NCBI RefSeq assembly: GCF_004761865.1
Contig: NZ_SJDM01000019.1
Span: 1 to 63,482, forward strand
Length of the DNA: 63,482 bases
Direction of reading: 5' to 3'
Source of the DNA: Crenalkalicoccus roseus
GTDB taxonomy: Bacteria > Pseudomonadota > Alphaproteobacteria > Acetobacterales > Acetobacteraceae
Shown: piece by piece, positions 50,538 through 61,971 of the stretch
Numbering within the stretch: the stretch's first letter is position 1
Layout: each line of letters opens with the position of its first letter
Made by a program: the position numbers and the translations under genes
Notes under the pieces: model-generated
The model's input: the letters and a program-made list of their open reading frames with translations, nothing else
Told to the model about the DNA's origin: nothing
Databases searched by the model: none

Positions 50538-51710
50538 TCACTCCCGCTCCAGGATCACGGTGGCGCTGCCGTGGCGTGTGCCGAGCAGGCCGCCCGTGCC
50601 GTGCGCCAGCGCCAGGGTGCAGTTCGGCACCTGGACCTTCGGATGCGCCTCGCCGCGGAGCTGGCGCACCGCCTCGATCACCTTGGTCATGCCGCCGCGG
50701 TTGGCCGGGTGGTTGTTGCAGAGGCCGCCGCCATCGGTGTTGAAGGGTAGCTTGCCCACGCCCGAGATCAGGTTGCCGTCGGCGACGAACTTGCCGCCCT
50801 CGCCCTTCTTGCAGAAGCCGAGATCCTCGAGCTGCACCAGCACCGTGATGGTGAAGCTGTCGTAGATCGAGGCGTACTGGATGTCGGAGGGCTTCACCCC
50901 CGCCTCCTCGAAGGCGCGAGGGCCGGACCAGACGGCGGCGGAGTAGGTGAGGTCGGTGTAGCCGGCGTTCTGGTTCTTGGTCGCCTCGCCATGCCCGCGC
51001 ACCTTGACCAGCGGGCGCTTGAGCGACTTCGCGATCTCTGGCCGCGCCACGATCAGGGCGCCGCCGCCGTCGGAGATGACGCAGCAGTCGAGCCGGTGCA
51101 GCGGATCGGAGATCATCGGCGAGTTCACCACATCCTCGACCGTGACCACCTTCGGCAGCATGGCGTGCGGGTTGTGCTGCGCGTGGTGGCTGGCCGCAAC
51201 CTTGATCCAGGCGAGCTGCTCGCTGGTAGTGCCGAACTCGTGCATGTGGCGCATCGCCACCATGGCGTAGGCGTTGGCGACGGTGCGGCCGTAGGGGATC
51301 TCGAACGGATCGTCGGGCACGTTCACGCCCCAGCTCCGCGGCGCGGTGCCGGTGGCCATCGCCTCCGCCCGCGGCCGGCCGGCCAGCGTGATCAGGGCGA
51401 TGTCGCAGAGGCCGAGCGCGATCGCCTCCGCCGCGTGCCCGACATGCATGACGTAGGAGGAGCCGCCGATATCCGTGCTGTCGAAATGGCGCAGCTTGGT
51501 CAGGCCCAGATAGTCCGCCATGTTGAGCGGGCCGAGGCCCGGCGCGGCGCCGGTGCAGAAGTAGCCGTCGATGTCGTCCTTGGAGAGGCCCGCATCCTGC
51601 AGCGCCCCGTAGGCGACCTCGGCGTGGAGCTGCGCGACGGACTTGTCGTCGGCCTTGCGGATCGGGTGCTCGAAGGCACCCACGATGTACGCCTTGCCGT
51701 TGATGCTCAT
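50538..51710 (-). CDS. Thiolase-superfamily protein lacking the nucleophilic cysteine
   Basis: A 390-residue SCP2/Ltp-type thiolase-fold protein. The position of the acyl-accepting Cys reads STDIGGSSYVMHVGHA. The second motif NTDGGGLCNNHPANRGG keeps the His of the NxDGG-HP pattern. The C-terminal CxG motif is replaced by LAHGTGGLLG. Such cysteine-less members paired with DUF35 include Ltp2-type aldolases that release short acyl-CoA or ketone from side chains. DUF35 is encoded 5 nt downstream here. A conventional thiolytic role is unlikely; a lyase or condensing role is inference. Confidence 0.88.
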   Translation of the reverse strand: MSINGKAYIVGAFEHPIRKADDKSVAQLHAEVAYGALQDAGLSKDDIDGYFCTGAAPGLGPLNMADYLGLTKLRHFDSTDIGGSSYVMHVGHAAEAIALGLCDIALITLAGRPRAEAMATGTAPRSWGVNVPDDPFEIPYGRTVANAYAMVAMRHMHEFGTTSEQLAWIKVAASHHAQHNPHAMLPKVVTVEDVVNSPMISDPLHRLDCCVISDGGGALIVARPEIAKSLKRPLVKVRGHGEATKNQNAGYTDLTYSAAVWSGPRAFEEAGVKPSDIQYASIYDSFTITVLVQLEDLGFCKKGEGGKFVADGNLISGVGKLPFNTDGGGLCNNHPANRGGMTKVIEAVRQLRGEAHPKVQVPNCTLALAHGTGGLLGTRHGSATVILERE

Positions 51711-51804
51711 GGGCGGCTTGTCCCTCCCTCGGTCATTGCTGCCTCTCTCGCGGCTGCGAAGGCGCGCAAGGTCCTCCCGTGGCGTGCCCGCGTCAAGCCG
51801 GGTA

Positions 51805-52572
51805 TCAGACCACCGCCGTCATGCCGCCATCCACGTAGAGCAGGTGCCCGTTGACGTAGCTGGAGGCGTCGGAGGCGAGGAAGACCGCCGCCCCCATCAG
51901 CTCCGGCAGCTCTCCCCAGCGGCCGGCCGGGGTGCGACGGCAGAGCCACTCGTTGAAGGCGGGGTCGGCGCGCAGCGGCGCCGTCAGCTCGGTGGCGAAG
52001 TAGCCGGGGGCGATGGCGTTGGCCTGGATGCCGTGCCGCGCCCAGTCCGCGCACATGGCGCGCGTCAGCATCATCAGCGCGCCCTTGGTGGTGGCGTAGG
52101 CGCCGGTGGTCGGGCGCGCCAGGCGGCTCATCACCGAGCAGGTATTGATGATCTTCCCCCGCCGGCGCGGGATCATCCGCCTCGCCACGGCGCGGGCGCA
52201 GTAGAAGGCGCTGTCGAGGTTGGTGGCGAGCACCGCGCGCCAGGTCTCGTCCGGCATCTCGTCGAGCGGGGCGCGCAGGTTGACCCCGGCGTTGTTGAAC
52301 AGGATGTCGATCGGGCCCCGCTCGGCCTCGATGCGCGCCACCGCCGCCTCCACCGCCGCCGGGTCGGTGACGTCGAAGGCGGCGGTCTCCACCGCCAGCC
52401 CGTCCCGCCGCAGCGCCTCGGCTGCGGCCTCCAGGGCGGCGGGGTCGCGCCCGTTCAGCACCGCCGTCGCGCCGGCCCCGGCCACGCCGCGCGCCAGCGC
52501 GAGCCCGATCCCGCGGCTCGATCCCGTCACCAGCGCGCGGCGGCCAGTGAGGTCGAAAAGCGCAAGCGCCAT
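51805..52572 (-). CDS. SDR oxidoreductase, gluconate 5-dehydrogenase-like
   Basis: A 255-residue short-chain dehydrogenase. LVTGSSRGIGLALARG binds the dinucleotide, LNGRDPAALEAAA resembles gluconate 5-dehydrogenases, and NNAGVNLRAPLDEM follows. The catalytic Ser is in NTCSVMSRL, and Tyr/Lys are in GAYATTKGALMM. The end (YVNGHLLYVDGGMTAVV) is typical. NADP preference is suggested by the Asn-Gly-Arg after beta-2. It lies 94 nt upstream of the thiolase-like gene in the same direction, so it may act on the same acyl substrate instead of gluconate. Confidence 0.88.
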   Translation of the reverse strand: MALALFDLTGRRALVTGSSRGIGLALARGVAGAGATAVLNGRDPAALEAAAEALRRDGLAVETAAFDVTDPAAVEAAVARIEAERGPIDILFNNAGVNLRAPLDEMPDETWRAVLATNLDSAFYCARAVARRMIPRRRGKIINTCSVMSRLARPTTGAYATTKGALMMLTRAMCADWARHGIQANAIAPGYFATELTAPLRADPAFNEWLCRRTPAGRWGELPELMGAAVFLASDASSYVNGHLLYVDGGMTAVV

Positions 52573-52633
52573 GCGGTCCGCTCCCTCCCGTCCCGCGCAG
52601 CCTCGCAGGACCGGGCGGGAGGGGCAAGCGGGG

Positions 52634-55537
<2,904 letters not shown>

Positions 55538-55569
55538 CGGCGCGCTCCGCGGGGCCGGGAGGGCCCCAG

Positions 55570-55584
55570 GTTCACATTGTGTTC
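55570..55584. promoter_or_regulatory. LexA (SOS) box, GTTC-N7-GTTC
   Basis: A direct repeat GTTC-ACATTGT-GTTC, the exact alphaproteobacterial SOS-box format, lies 33 nt upstream of uvrA and 140 nt upstream of ssb. A -35-like TTGTGT and a -10-like CATACT (17-nt spacer) reading toward ssb overlap it, as expected for LexA repression. Confidence 0.85.
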
Positions 55585-55593
55585 GCGGCTGTT

Positions 55594-55609
55594 TGCCAGC
55601 ATACTGGCA
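55594..55609. promoter_or_regulatory. Inverted repeat TGCCAG-N4-CTGGCA next to SOS box
   Basis: A perfect 6+6 bp dyad lies 9 nt from the LexA box in the uvrA-ssb divergent region and overlaps the -10-like hexamer toward ssb. It could be a second operator or incidental. Confidence 0.3.
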
Positions 55610-55724
55610 CGGCGGGAAGGGGTTCCCGTACCCGAAGGCGCATGGGGTGCCCATGCGCTCCCGCCGCTGGCCCGAGGGGGTCCGGGCGGGTAGGGTTGAG
55701 CACGGAATCGAGGATCAGATCGGC

Positions 55725-56222
55725 ATGGCCGGCAGCGTCAACAAGGTCATTCTCGTCGGCAATCTGGGGCGGGACCCGGAGGTGCGGAATACCCAGTCCG
55801 GGGCGAAGGTGGTCAACCTGCGCATCGCCACCAGCGAGACCTGGAAGGACCGCCAGAGCGGGGAGCGCCAGGAGCGCACCGAATGGCACAACGTGGCCAT
55901 CTTCAACGAGAACCTGGCCGACATCGCCGAGAAGTACCTGCGCAAGGGCAGCAAGGTCTATGTCGAGGGCAGCCTGCAGACCCGCAAATGGACCGACCAG
56001 CAGGGTCAGGAGCGCTACACCACCGAGGTGGTGCTGAGCCGCTTCCGCGGCGAACTCACCCTGCTCGACGGCCGCGGCGGCGGGGCGGAGGCCCCCGAGG
56101 GCGGCGACCGCCCGGCCCGCTCCCCCTCCGGCTTCGGCAGCGGGGAGCGCGAGCGCGGCGGCGGCCGGGGTGGCTGGGACCGTCCGAAGGGCGGCGACCT
56201 CGACGACGACATCCCGTTCTGA
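55725..56222 (+). CDS. ssb: Single-stranded DNA-binding protein
   Basis: A 165-residue SSB. The OB-fold runs from residue 1 to about 110 ([21 protein letters not shown], then [31 protein letters not shown]). A Gly/Arg-rich disordered linker follows, and the acidic tip DLDDDIPF recruits repair partners. It is divergent from uvrA across the SOS box, a conserved pairing in proteobacteria. The ATG at 55725 was chosen as the only start directly before the OB fold; the frame upstream overlaps the promoter. Confidence 0.96.
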   Translation: MAGSVNKVILVGNLGRDPEVRNTQSGAKVVNLRIATSETWKDRQSGERQERTEWHNVAIFNENLADIAEKYLRKGSKVYVEGSLQTRKWTDQQGQERYTTEVVLSRFRGELTLLDGRGGGAEAPEGGDRPARSPSGFGSGERERGGGRGGWDRPKGGDLDDDIPF

Positions 56223-56336
56223 CGGATGCCGGGCGGAGTATTCGTTTCCATACCGTTTATCACGAGCCGGTGAGGCGAGCCTCACGCGCCCGAGAACCAT
56301 CGGCAGCCGATTCAAGCCTGCGCTAGGCTGCGGGTT

Positions 56337-59138
56337 ATGCAACTTAAACGGGCTCTTGGGGGCCTGCTTGCCTCCTCGTCCGCGTGCCCCGCCGATTCCG
56401 GCGCCAAGCCGGGCGGCGCCGTCCCGCGCCGTCCGGGGCATGTCGCCAGCCTCGCCCTGCTGATCGGCGCCATCCTGATGCCGCTCGCGAATCTCGGCGT
56501 CGGCGCCTACATCGCTTGGCGCGAGGTCTGGCGCGACGCCGCCGCCGATCTCATCCGCAGCGCCGACGCGGCCGCCGAATACGCGCGGCGCGTGCTCGAC
56601 CTCCACGAGGCCGCCGTCGCGCGGGTGGACGACCTGCTACGTGGCCTCCCGGAGGCGGAGATCCGTGCCCGCGAGGCCGAGCTGCGCGAGGCCATCCTCC
56701 GCCTCGCCGGGGATATGCCCGGGCTCCGCGCCGCCCTGTTTTTCGGCCGGGAAGGCGCGTCGCTGCTGGAGGTGGAAGCCTTCCCCGCATCGCGGGGGGA
56801 GCGCGGCGTCGCCTGGAATGAGGTGATCCCCCTCGGCGAGGCCAAGGGGGGGACGATCCGCCTCGGCCGGATCCCGGCGCGGGAGGGGACCGGCCCACTT
56901 CTTGTCCTTGCCCGGGAGGTGGGCGCTGGCATGGTCGCCTTCGCCCTGGGACCCGCCCCCCTGGCCACGGGCCTGCGCCGCCTGCTGCATGCGGAGGACG
57001 ACGCGCTCGCCCTGCTCGGTGCCGATGGTCACTGGCTTGCGCACAGCGGCGCGGCGCGACTTCCTCCCATTCCCGCAGCCAGCCCCCTGCATGCGGCGGT
57101 CCGCGACGCGGTCGCAGCCGCCCTCGCCGGGTCTTCCCCGCCGGGGGAGGGAGGCAGGCAGGTCGCCATCCGGCAGGTCGCGGGCTTCCCCGCCTATGCC
57201 GTGGCCGTCCGGCCGCACGATGCGATCCTCGCGCAGTGGCGCGCGCTGGTGATGCCCCAGCTCGCCATTGCCCTGCCCGCGGCGGCGCTGCTGCTGGTGC
57301 TGGCGCTGATGGTCCGCCGCGGCGAGGCCAGCCTGGTCGAGGCGAACAGCCTGCTGGAGCAGCGCGTGGCGGAGCGCACCGGCCGGCTCGCCGAGCTGAC
57401 CGAGCTCCTGGACCTCGCGCCGAGCATCGTCTTCGAGCTCGACGGCACCATCACCTACTGGTCGGCCGGCGCGGAGCGGCTGTTCGGCTTCACCGCCGCC
57501 GAGGCGCTGGGCCGCCGCGCCGGGGAGCTGCTGCGCACCGAATGGCCGGTAGGAGGGCGCTGGCCGGCCATCCGCAGCCTGCAGGAGACCGGGGAGTGGC
57601 ATGGCGAGCTGCGCCAGCGCCACAAGGACGGCACCCTGGTCATCACCGCCGCGCACTGGATCCTGCGCCGTGACCCGCTGACCGGCGCGCCCGGCCCCGT
57701 GGTCAGCTACCGCACCGACATCACCGGCCAGCGCCGGGTGGAGGACGCACTCCGCACCAGCGAGGCCTGGCTGCGCCGCGCGCAGGAGGCGAGCGGCGTC
57801 GTTCCCTTCGAGCTGACGCAGGAAGGCCGCATCGCCGCCACCGAGGCGCTGTGCCTGCTGTTCGACCTCTCGCCGGACGAGCCGCCGGAGCCCGCCGCGC
57901 TGCACGCCCGCCTGCACCCGGAGGACCGGCGGGCCGTGCTCCTCGCCATCCGCCGCCTTGCCGCCCGGGGCGGCGTCTTCGAGCGCGAGTTCCGCATCCT
58001 GCGCGCGGACGGCGCCATGCGCTGGCTGCTGGTGCGCGGCGAGGCGGAGCCCCATCCGGAGCACCGGCCGCTGCCGCGGCGCATCATGGGCGTGGCGCTC
58101 GACATCACCGCCCGCAAGCGGGCCGAGGCGGCGCTGGCGGAAAGCGAGGCGCGGCTGCGCCTGGCGCAGCAGGCCGCGGGCATCGGCATCTTCGACCACG
58201 AATTCCGCACCGGCCGCGTCGAGTGGGATGCCGTCATGCGCGCGCTGTGGGGGGTGCCGGAGGGCGTGCCGATCACCCGCCGGCTGCTCCTGGAGGGGTT
58301 GCACCCCGAGGACCGGCGGCGGCGCAGGCAGGCGATCCGCCGCGCCGCGGCCCCCGGCGGGGACGGCCTCTACCAGGTGGAATACCGCGTCATCCGCCGC
58401 TCCGACGGCGAGGAGCGCTGGATCGCCGCCCATGGCATGGTCCGCCGCGAGGCCGGTGGCCCGGCGCGCCTGATCGGCGTCGCCATGGACATCACCGAGC
58501 GCAAGCGGGCGGAGGAGCGCAACGAGCTGCTGCGGCGCGAGGTGGACCACCGCGCCAAGAACGCGCTCGCCGTGGTGCAGGCGGCGCTGCGGCTCTCCCG
58601 CGCCGACACGCCGGCCGAGCTGATCCGCGTGGTCGAGGGGCGCGTCGCGGCGCTGGCCCGCGCCCAGACCGCGCTCGCGCGCCGGCGCTGGCAGGGGGCG
58701 GAGCTGCGGCCCCTGCTGGAGGGCGAGCTGGCGCCCTTCCTGGTGGAGACCCCCGGCGCCCCCTATGCCACCCTGTCCGGCCCGCCGGTGACGATCGGGG
58801 CCGAGGCGGCGCAGCCGCTGTGCATGGCCCTGCACGAGCTGGCGACCAACGCGCTGAAATACGGCGCGCTGTCGCGGCCCGAGGGCAGGCTCTCCGTCAC
58901 CTGGGGCCTGGACACGGCGCGCGGTCGGCTGCGCATCCTGTGGCAGGAGCAGGGGGGGCCGGAGATCCCGGCCGCGCCCGGCCATCGCGGCTTCGGCTCG
59001 CGCGTGCTGGAGCAGACCATCCGCATCCAGCTCGGCGGCACGGTGACGCGCCTCTGGCGGCGCGGCGGCCTGTACTGCGAGATCGAGGTGCCGCTCCGCC
59101 AGAAGGGGTGGGAGGTGGTGGACAGCGCCGCGGCCTGA
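56337..59138 (+). CDS. Membrane HWE-family histidine kinase with PAS domains (kinase 2)
   Basis: A 933-residue sensor. TM1 is about 36-61 and a periplasmic region runs to about 300. TM2 is at about 303-325 (MPQLAIALPAAALLLVLALM), with three PAS/PAC units (about 345-720) ending in ITGQRR, ITARKR and ITERKR. The HWE domain starts at about 734: REVDHRAKN with His738, then HELATNALKYGALSRPEG and WQE for the WxE motif. The kinase domain is clearly paralogous to that of kinase 1 (long identical runs such as HELATNA and GALSRPEGR), whereas the sensor halves differ. No response regulator is adjacent. The AT-richer 115 nt after ssb may hold its promoter. Confidence 0.88.
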   Translation: MQLKRALGGLLASSSACPADSGAKPGGAVPRRPGHVASLALLIGAILMPLANLGVGAYIAWREVWRDAAADLIRSADAAAEYARRVLDLHEAAVARVDDLLRGLPEAEIRAREAELREAILRLAGDMPGLRAALFFGREGASLLEVEAFPASRGERGVAWNEVIPLGEAKGGTIRLGRIPAREGTGPLLVLAREVGAGMVAFALGPAPLATGLRRLLHAEDDALALLGADGHWLAHSGAARLPPIPAASPLHAAVRDAVAAALAGSSPPGEGGRQVAIRQVAGFPAYAVAVRPHDAILAQWRALVMPQLAIALPAAALLLVLALMVRRGEASLVEANSLLEQRVAERTGRLAELTELLDLAPSIVFELDGTITYWSAGAERLFGFTAAEALGRRAGELLRTEWPVGGRWPAIRSLQETGEWHGELRQRHKDGTLVITAAHWILRRDPLTGAPGPVVSYRTDITGQRRVEDALRTSEAWLRRAQEASGVVPFELTQEGRIAATEALCLLFDLSPDEPPEPAALHARLHPEDRRAVLLAIRRLAARGGVFEREFRILRADGAMRWLLVRGEAEPHPEHRPLPRRIMGVALDITARKRAEAALAESEARLRLAQQAAGIGIFDHEFRTGRVEWDAVMRALWGVPEGVPITRRLLLEGLHPEDRRRRRQAIRRAAAPGGDGLYQVEYRVIRRSDGEERWIAAHGMVRREAGGPARLIGVAMDITERKRAEERNELLRREVDHRAKNALAVVQAALRLSRADTPAELIRVVEGRVAALARAQTALARRRWQGAELRPLLEGELAPFLVETPGAPYATLSGPPVTIGAEAAQPLCMALHELATNALKYGALSRPEGRLSVTWGLDTARGRLRILWQEQGGPEIPAAPGHRGFGSRVLEQTIRIQLGGTVTRLWRRGGLYCEIEVPLRQKGWEVVDSAAA

Positions 59139-59147
59139 CCCGCGGCC

Positions 59148-59165
59148 GGTGCGGAAGGCCGCACC
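59148..59165. terminator. Hairpin between convergent genes
   Basis: A 7-bp perfect stem (GGTGCGG and complement) with 4-nt loop AAGG lies 10 nt after the kinase 2 stop, in the 87-nt gap to a convergent gene. Confidence 0.45.
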
Positions 59166-59225
59166 CCGGCGCCGATCCATCTTCGGGACCCGCCGAGGAC
59201 CGCCTCGTGCGGCCCACCGGCCGTG

Positions 59226-59525
59226 TCAGCCCTCGACCCGGCCCCAGGCCAGCCCGCCGGGCGTGGGGCAGGCGCAGGCATCTCCGGGCCGCGCGGGCAC
59301 CGGCAGCGGGCAGACCCAGGCCCCGGCGCGGCAGGAGGCGGGCGGCGGCGGCAGGTAGTAGCCGTAGCCGGGCCAGGCCGGGGGCGGTGGAACCGGATGG
59401 TACCAGCCGGGCGGCGGCGGATGGGTGATCCCGAAACCCAGGAACACCCCGCTGCGCGCCCCGGCGGGGGAGGCGCACAGCAGGCCGAGCGCACCGGCGA
59501 GGACGGTCAGGGGCAGGCGGCGCAT
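59226..59525 (-). CDS. Small secreted Pro/Gly/Tyr-rich protein
   Basis: A 99-residue protein. The signal peptide MRRLPLTVLAGALGLLCASPAGA is followed by GVFLGFGITHPPPPGWYHPVPPPPAW, then a Cys-bearing stretch (SCRAGAWVCPLPV and DACACPTPGG). Such short Pro/Gly/Tyr-rich exported proteins are common in alphaproteobacteria, without a known function. GGAGAAG precedes the ATG. Four cysteines in the mature part could form disulfides in the periplasm. It lies between two convergent or tandem genes with no clear operon partner. Confidence 0.7.
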   Translation of the reverse strand: MRRLPLTVLAGALGLLCASPAGARSGVFLGFGITHPPPPGWYHPVPPPPAWPGYGYYLPPPPASCRAGAWVCPLPVPARPGDACACPTPGGLAWGRVEG

Positions 59526-59610
59526 GGCGGCTTCTCCGCGCGGCGGGAGGCGGCGGGTCTCATGGCAGCGGCCGCATTCATCGGCCGGGGCTGGCCGTGC
59601 CCCGGCCGTA

Positions 59611-60603
59611 TCAGACCGCCTCCGACCAGTCCGCGGGCACGAAGCGGTAGCCATCGCCCTCCTTCGCCAGGTAGCCATGGGCGGGGAAGGGGAAGTGGAA
59701 GCCGGCGAGGCGGATGCGGTCGGTGGCGATGCGGTCGTAGAGGCGCCGGCGCGTCGCCTCGGCTGCCGCTGGGTCGAAGTCGAAGACGATGTGGAAGCCG
59801 GGGCGCCGCGCCAGCAGTTCCGGCCGGTTCGTGGTGTCGGCGACGTAGATCATCTCCGCCCCGCCATCCGCCACGTGGAAGGCGGTGTGGCCCGGCGTGT
59901 GGCCATGCGCGGCGACGGCGCGGATGCCCGGCACCGCCTCGGCGCCGTCGCCGATCTGGCGGACCCTGCCCTGATAGGGGGCGAAGCGCCTCGCGGTGTT
60001 GGCGAAGGTGGGGCGCTGGCGCTCGGGCGAGCGGCCCTCGTTGCCGGCATCGGTCCACCAGCGCCATTCCGCCTCCGGCACCACGATCTCGGCCTCGGGG
60101 AAGGCGCGCCCGCCCTGGGCATCGAGCAGGCCGTTGATGTGGTCGCCGTGGAAGTGGCTGATCAGCACCGTGTCCACCCGCGCCGGGTCGATGCCCGCGG
60201 CGCTGAGGTTCCGCTGCAGGAGGCCCACCGTCGCGTCCTGCTGCTGCTGCGGACCGTTGCCGGTGTCCATCAGCACCAGGTTGCGCCCGGTGTCCACCAC
60301 GAGGGCGGTGAAGGGGATGCGCAGGCGGTCGGTGGGCAGAAAGCTCTCCGCCAACACCTGCCGCACCTCCTCGATCGGCGCGTTCTGCACGAAGCCGTCG
60401 AGCGGCTGCGGCCGCGCGCCGTCATGCACCATGGTGACGGTGAAGCCGCCGAGGCGGAAGCGGTGGAAGCCGGGCGCCTGGGCGGGCGCGGCCGGGGCCT
60501 GGGCCCGCGCGGCGCGTCCGATCAACCCGGGCATGCCGAGCGCGGCGGCGGTGGCGGCCGAGAGACCGGCGAAGGCGGCGCGGCGGCGGACGGGCTCATG
60601 CAT
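59611..60603 (-). CDS. Exported MBL-fold metallo-hydrolase
   Basis: A 330-residue metallo-beta-lactamase-fold hydrolase with a Tat-like signal (VRRRAAFAGLSAATAAALG, cleaved near ARA-QA). ISHFHGDHINGL is the HxHxDH metal motif, AHGHTPGHTAFHV adds a His, and YVADTTNRPEL the bridging Asp. FPFPAHGYL supplies the last His. The layout resembles lactonases and methyl-parathion-hydrolase-like enzymes of the MBL fold. The substrate is unknown. It is a single leftward gene. Confidence 0.88.
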   Translation of the reverse strand: MHEPVRRRAAFAGLSAATAAALGMPGLIGRAARAQAPAAPAQAPGFHRFRLGGFTVTMVHDGARPQPLDGFVQNAPIEEVRQVLAESFLPTDRLRIPFTALVVDTGRNLVLMDTGNGPQQQQDATVGLLQRNLSAAGIDPARVDTVLISHFHGDHINGLLDAQGGRAFPEAEIVVPEAEWRWWTDAGNEGRSPERQRPTFANTARRFAPYQGRVRQIGDGAEAVPGIRAVAAHGHTPGHTAFHVADGGAEMIYVADTTNRPELLARRPGFHIVFDFDPAAAEATRRRLYDRIATDRIRLAGFHFPFPAHGYLAKEGDGYRFVPADWSEAV

Positions 60604-60669
60604 GGCAGGGTTCCTCCCGCCGCAGAGGGTGGCCCCGCCGCGCCGCGAATCAAGCGCGACCGGCGCCGG

Positions 60670-61935
60670 TCACAGGCCGAAGGCGATGACCGATTCGAGA
60701 TGCGTCGACCAGCGGAACTGGTCCACCGGCACCGCTTGTCGCACCCGGTAGCCGGCGCCGAGCAGCGCCCGCGCGTCGCGCGCCAGCGCCGCCGGGTTGC
60801 AGGAGACGTAGACCACCAGCGGCACCCGCGCCCGGGCGATCAGCCCCACCTGCTCCGCCGCGCCGGCGAAGGGCGGGTCCAGCACCACCGCGGCGAAGGG
60901 CGCGAGCTCCTTCGGCAGCAGCGGCTGGCGCGCCAGGTCGCGCCGCGCCGCCTCCACCCGCGCTCCCGCCTGGCGGGCCGCGGCGGAGAGCGCCGCCACC
61001 GCCTCCGCCGCGCCCTCGAAGGCGGCGATGCGGGCGCGGGCGGCGAGGGGGAAGCTCAGCGTGCCAACCCCGGCGTAGAGCTCCGCGATGCGCGCCCGCG
61101 CCGGCAGCCTTTCCGGCAGCGCCGCCAGTACCGCCTCGACGATCGCGGCCTCCCCCTCCGGCGTCGCCTGCAGGAAGGCGCCGGGGGGAGGGCTCACCGG
61201 CACGCCGGCGAAGCGGATCAGCGCCGGGCCATGCTGCGCCGCCACCTCCGGCGCCCCGCTGCCCCGGGCCCAGGCGACGCGCGGCAGGCCATGGGCGGCG
61301 GCGAAGGCGGCGAGGGCGGCCCGCCCGGCGGCGTCCAGCACCCCGTCGGTGCGCAGCAGCAGGTCCGGGCCGGTCTCCAGCAGATTCAGCACCGCCGAAC
61401 CCTCCCGCCGCAGCGCGGCAAGGCCGCGCAGCGCCGCGCGCAGCGGCGGCAGCAGCGCCACGAGCCGCGGATCGAGCACATGGCATTCGGCGAGGTCCAC
61501 CACGGCGACGTCGCCTCGGGCATGGAAGCCGACGGCCACGCCGCCCGGCCCGCGGCGCAGCGCCAGGTCGGCGCGGCGGCGCGTGCCCGGCGGGCTGAGA
61601 CGGAGCGGCGCCACCGGCGCGTCCGGCGCGCCGGCGCGGGCCAGCGCCTCCGCCAGCCGGGCGCGCTTCCAGTCAGCGCAGGGCGCCTCCGCCCAGTGCT
61701 GCAGCGCGCAGCCACCGCAGGCGCCGAAATGCGTGCAGGGCGGCGCCACGCGCTCGGGGCTCGGCCGCGTCACCGCCTCGGCCGGTACGGCGCGGCCGGG
61801 AAGGGGGCGGGCGCGCACCCGCTCCCCCGGCAGGGCACCGACGACGAAGCAGTCCGCACCGCCGGGCAGGCGGGCGATGCCGTCCCCCGCGGCGCCCATC
61901 GCCTCGATCGTCAGCTCGGTCAGGGTGTCGGACAT
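60670..61935 (-). CDS. 23S rRNA (uracil-C5)-methyltransferase, RlmD/TrmA type
   Basis: A 421-residue RNA m5U methyltransferase. An N-terminal TRAM-like OB region (LTELTIEAMGAAGDGIARLPG) is followed by CTHFGACGGCALQHW, which holds most of the 4Fe-4S cysteines. The SAM motif IAELYAGVGTLSFPLA follows. VVLDPPFAGAAEQ is the catalytic Asp-Pro loop, and YVSCNPAALARDARAL holds the nucleophile Cys. RlmD, RlmC and TrmA cannot be separated confidently by eye, so no symbol is given. It lies 36 nt after the acyl-CoA dehydrogenase gene, separated by a hairpin. Confidence 0.9.
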   Translation of the reverse strand: MSDTLTELTIEAMGAAGDGIARLPGGADCFVVGALPGERVRARPLPGRAVPAEAVTRPSPERVAPPCTHFGACGGCALQHWAEAPCADWKRARLAEALARAGAPDAPVAPLRLSPPGTRRRADLALRRGPGGVAVGFHARGDVAVVDLAECHVLDPRLVALLPPLRAALRGLAALRREGSAVLNLLETGPDLLLRTDGVLDAAGRAALAAFAAAHGLPRVAWARGSGAPEVAAQHGPALIRFAGVPVSPPPGAFLQATPEGEAAIVEAVLAALPERLPARARIAELYAGVGTLSFPLAARARIAAFEGAAEAVAALSAAARQAGARVEAARRDLARQPLLPKELAPFAAVVLDPPFAGAAEQVGLIARARVPLVVYVSCNPAALARDARALLGAGYRVRQAVPVDQFRWSTHLESVIAFGL

Positions 61936-61944
61936 GGGGGATGG

Positions 61945-61964
61945 GGGGCGGCGGGCGCCGCCCC
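61945..61964 (-). terminator. Hairpin after acyl-CoA dehydrogenase gene
   Basis: An 8-bp perfect stem (GGGGCGGC and complement) with a 4-nt loop lies 7 nt beyond the dehydrogenase stop at 61972. There is no U-tract, so read-through to the methyltransferase gene is possible. Confidence 0.4.
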
Positions 61965-61971
61965 GCCCGGA

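Noticed and set aside
56230-56265. GGAGT...GTT resembling an EcfG promoter before kinase 2
   Set aside because: The -35 deviates and the spacer is only 15 nt.
60658-60671. Palindrome GACCGGCGCCGGTC at the end of the RNA methyltransferase gene
   Set aside because: It overlaps the stop codon and has no loop; such short GC palindromes are expected by chance here.
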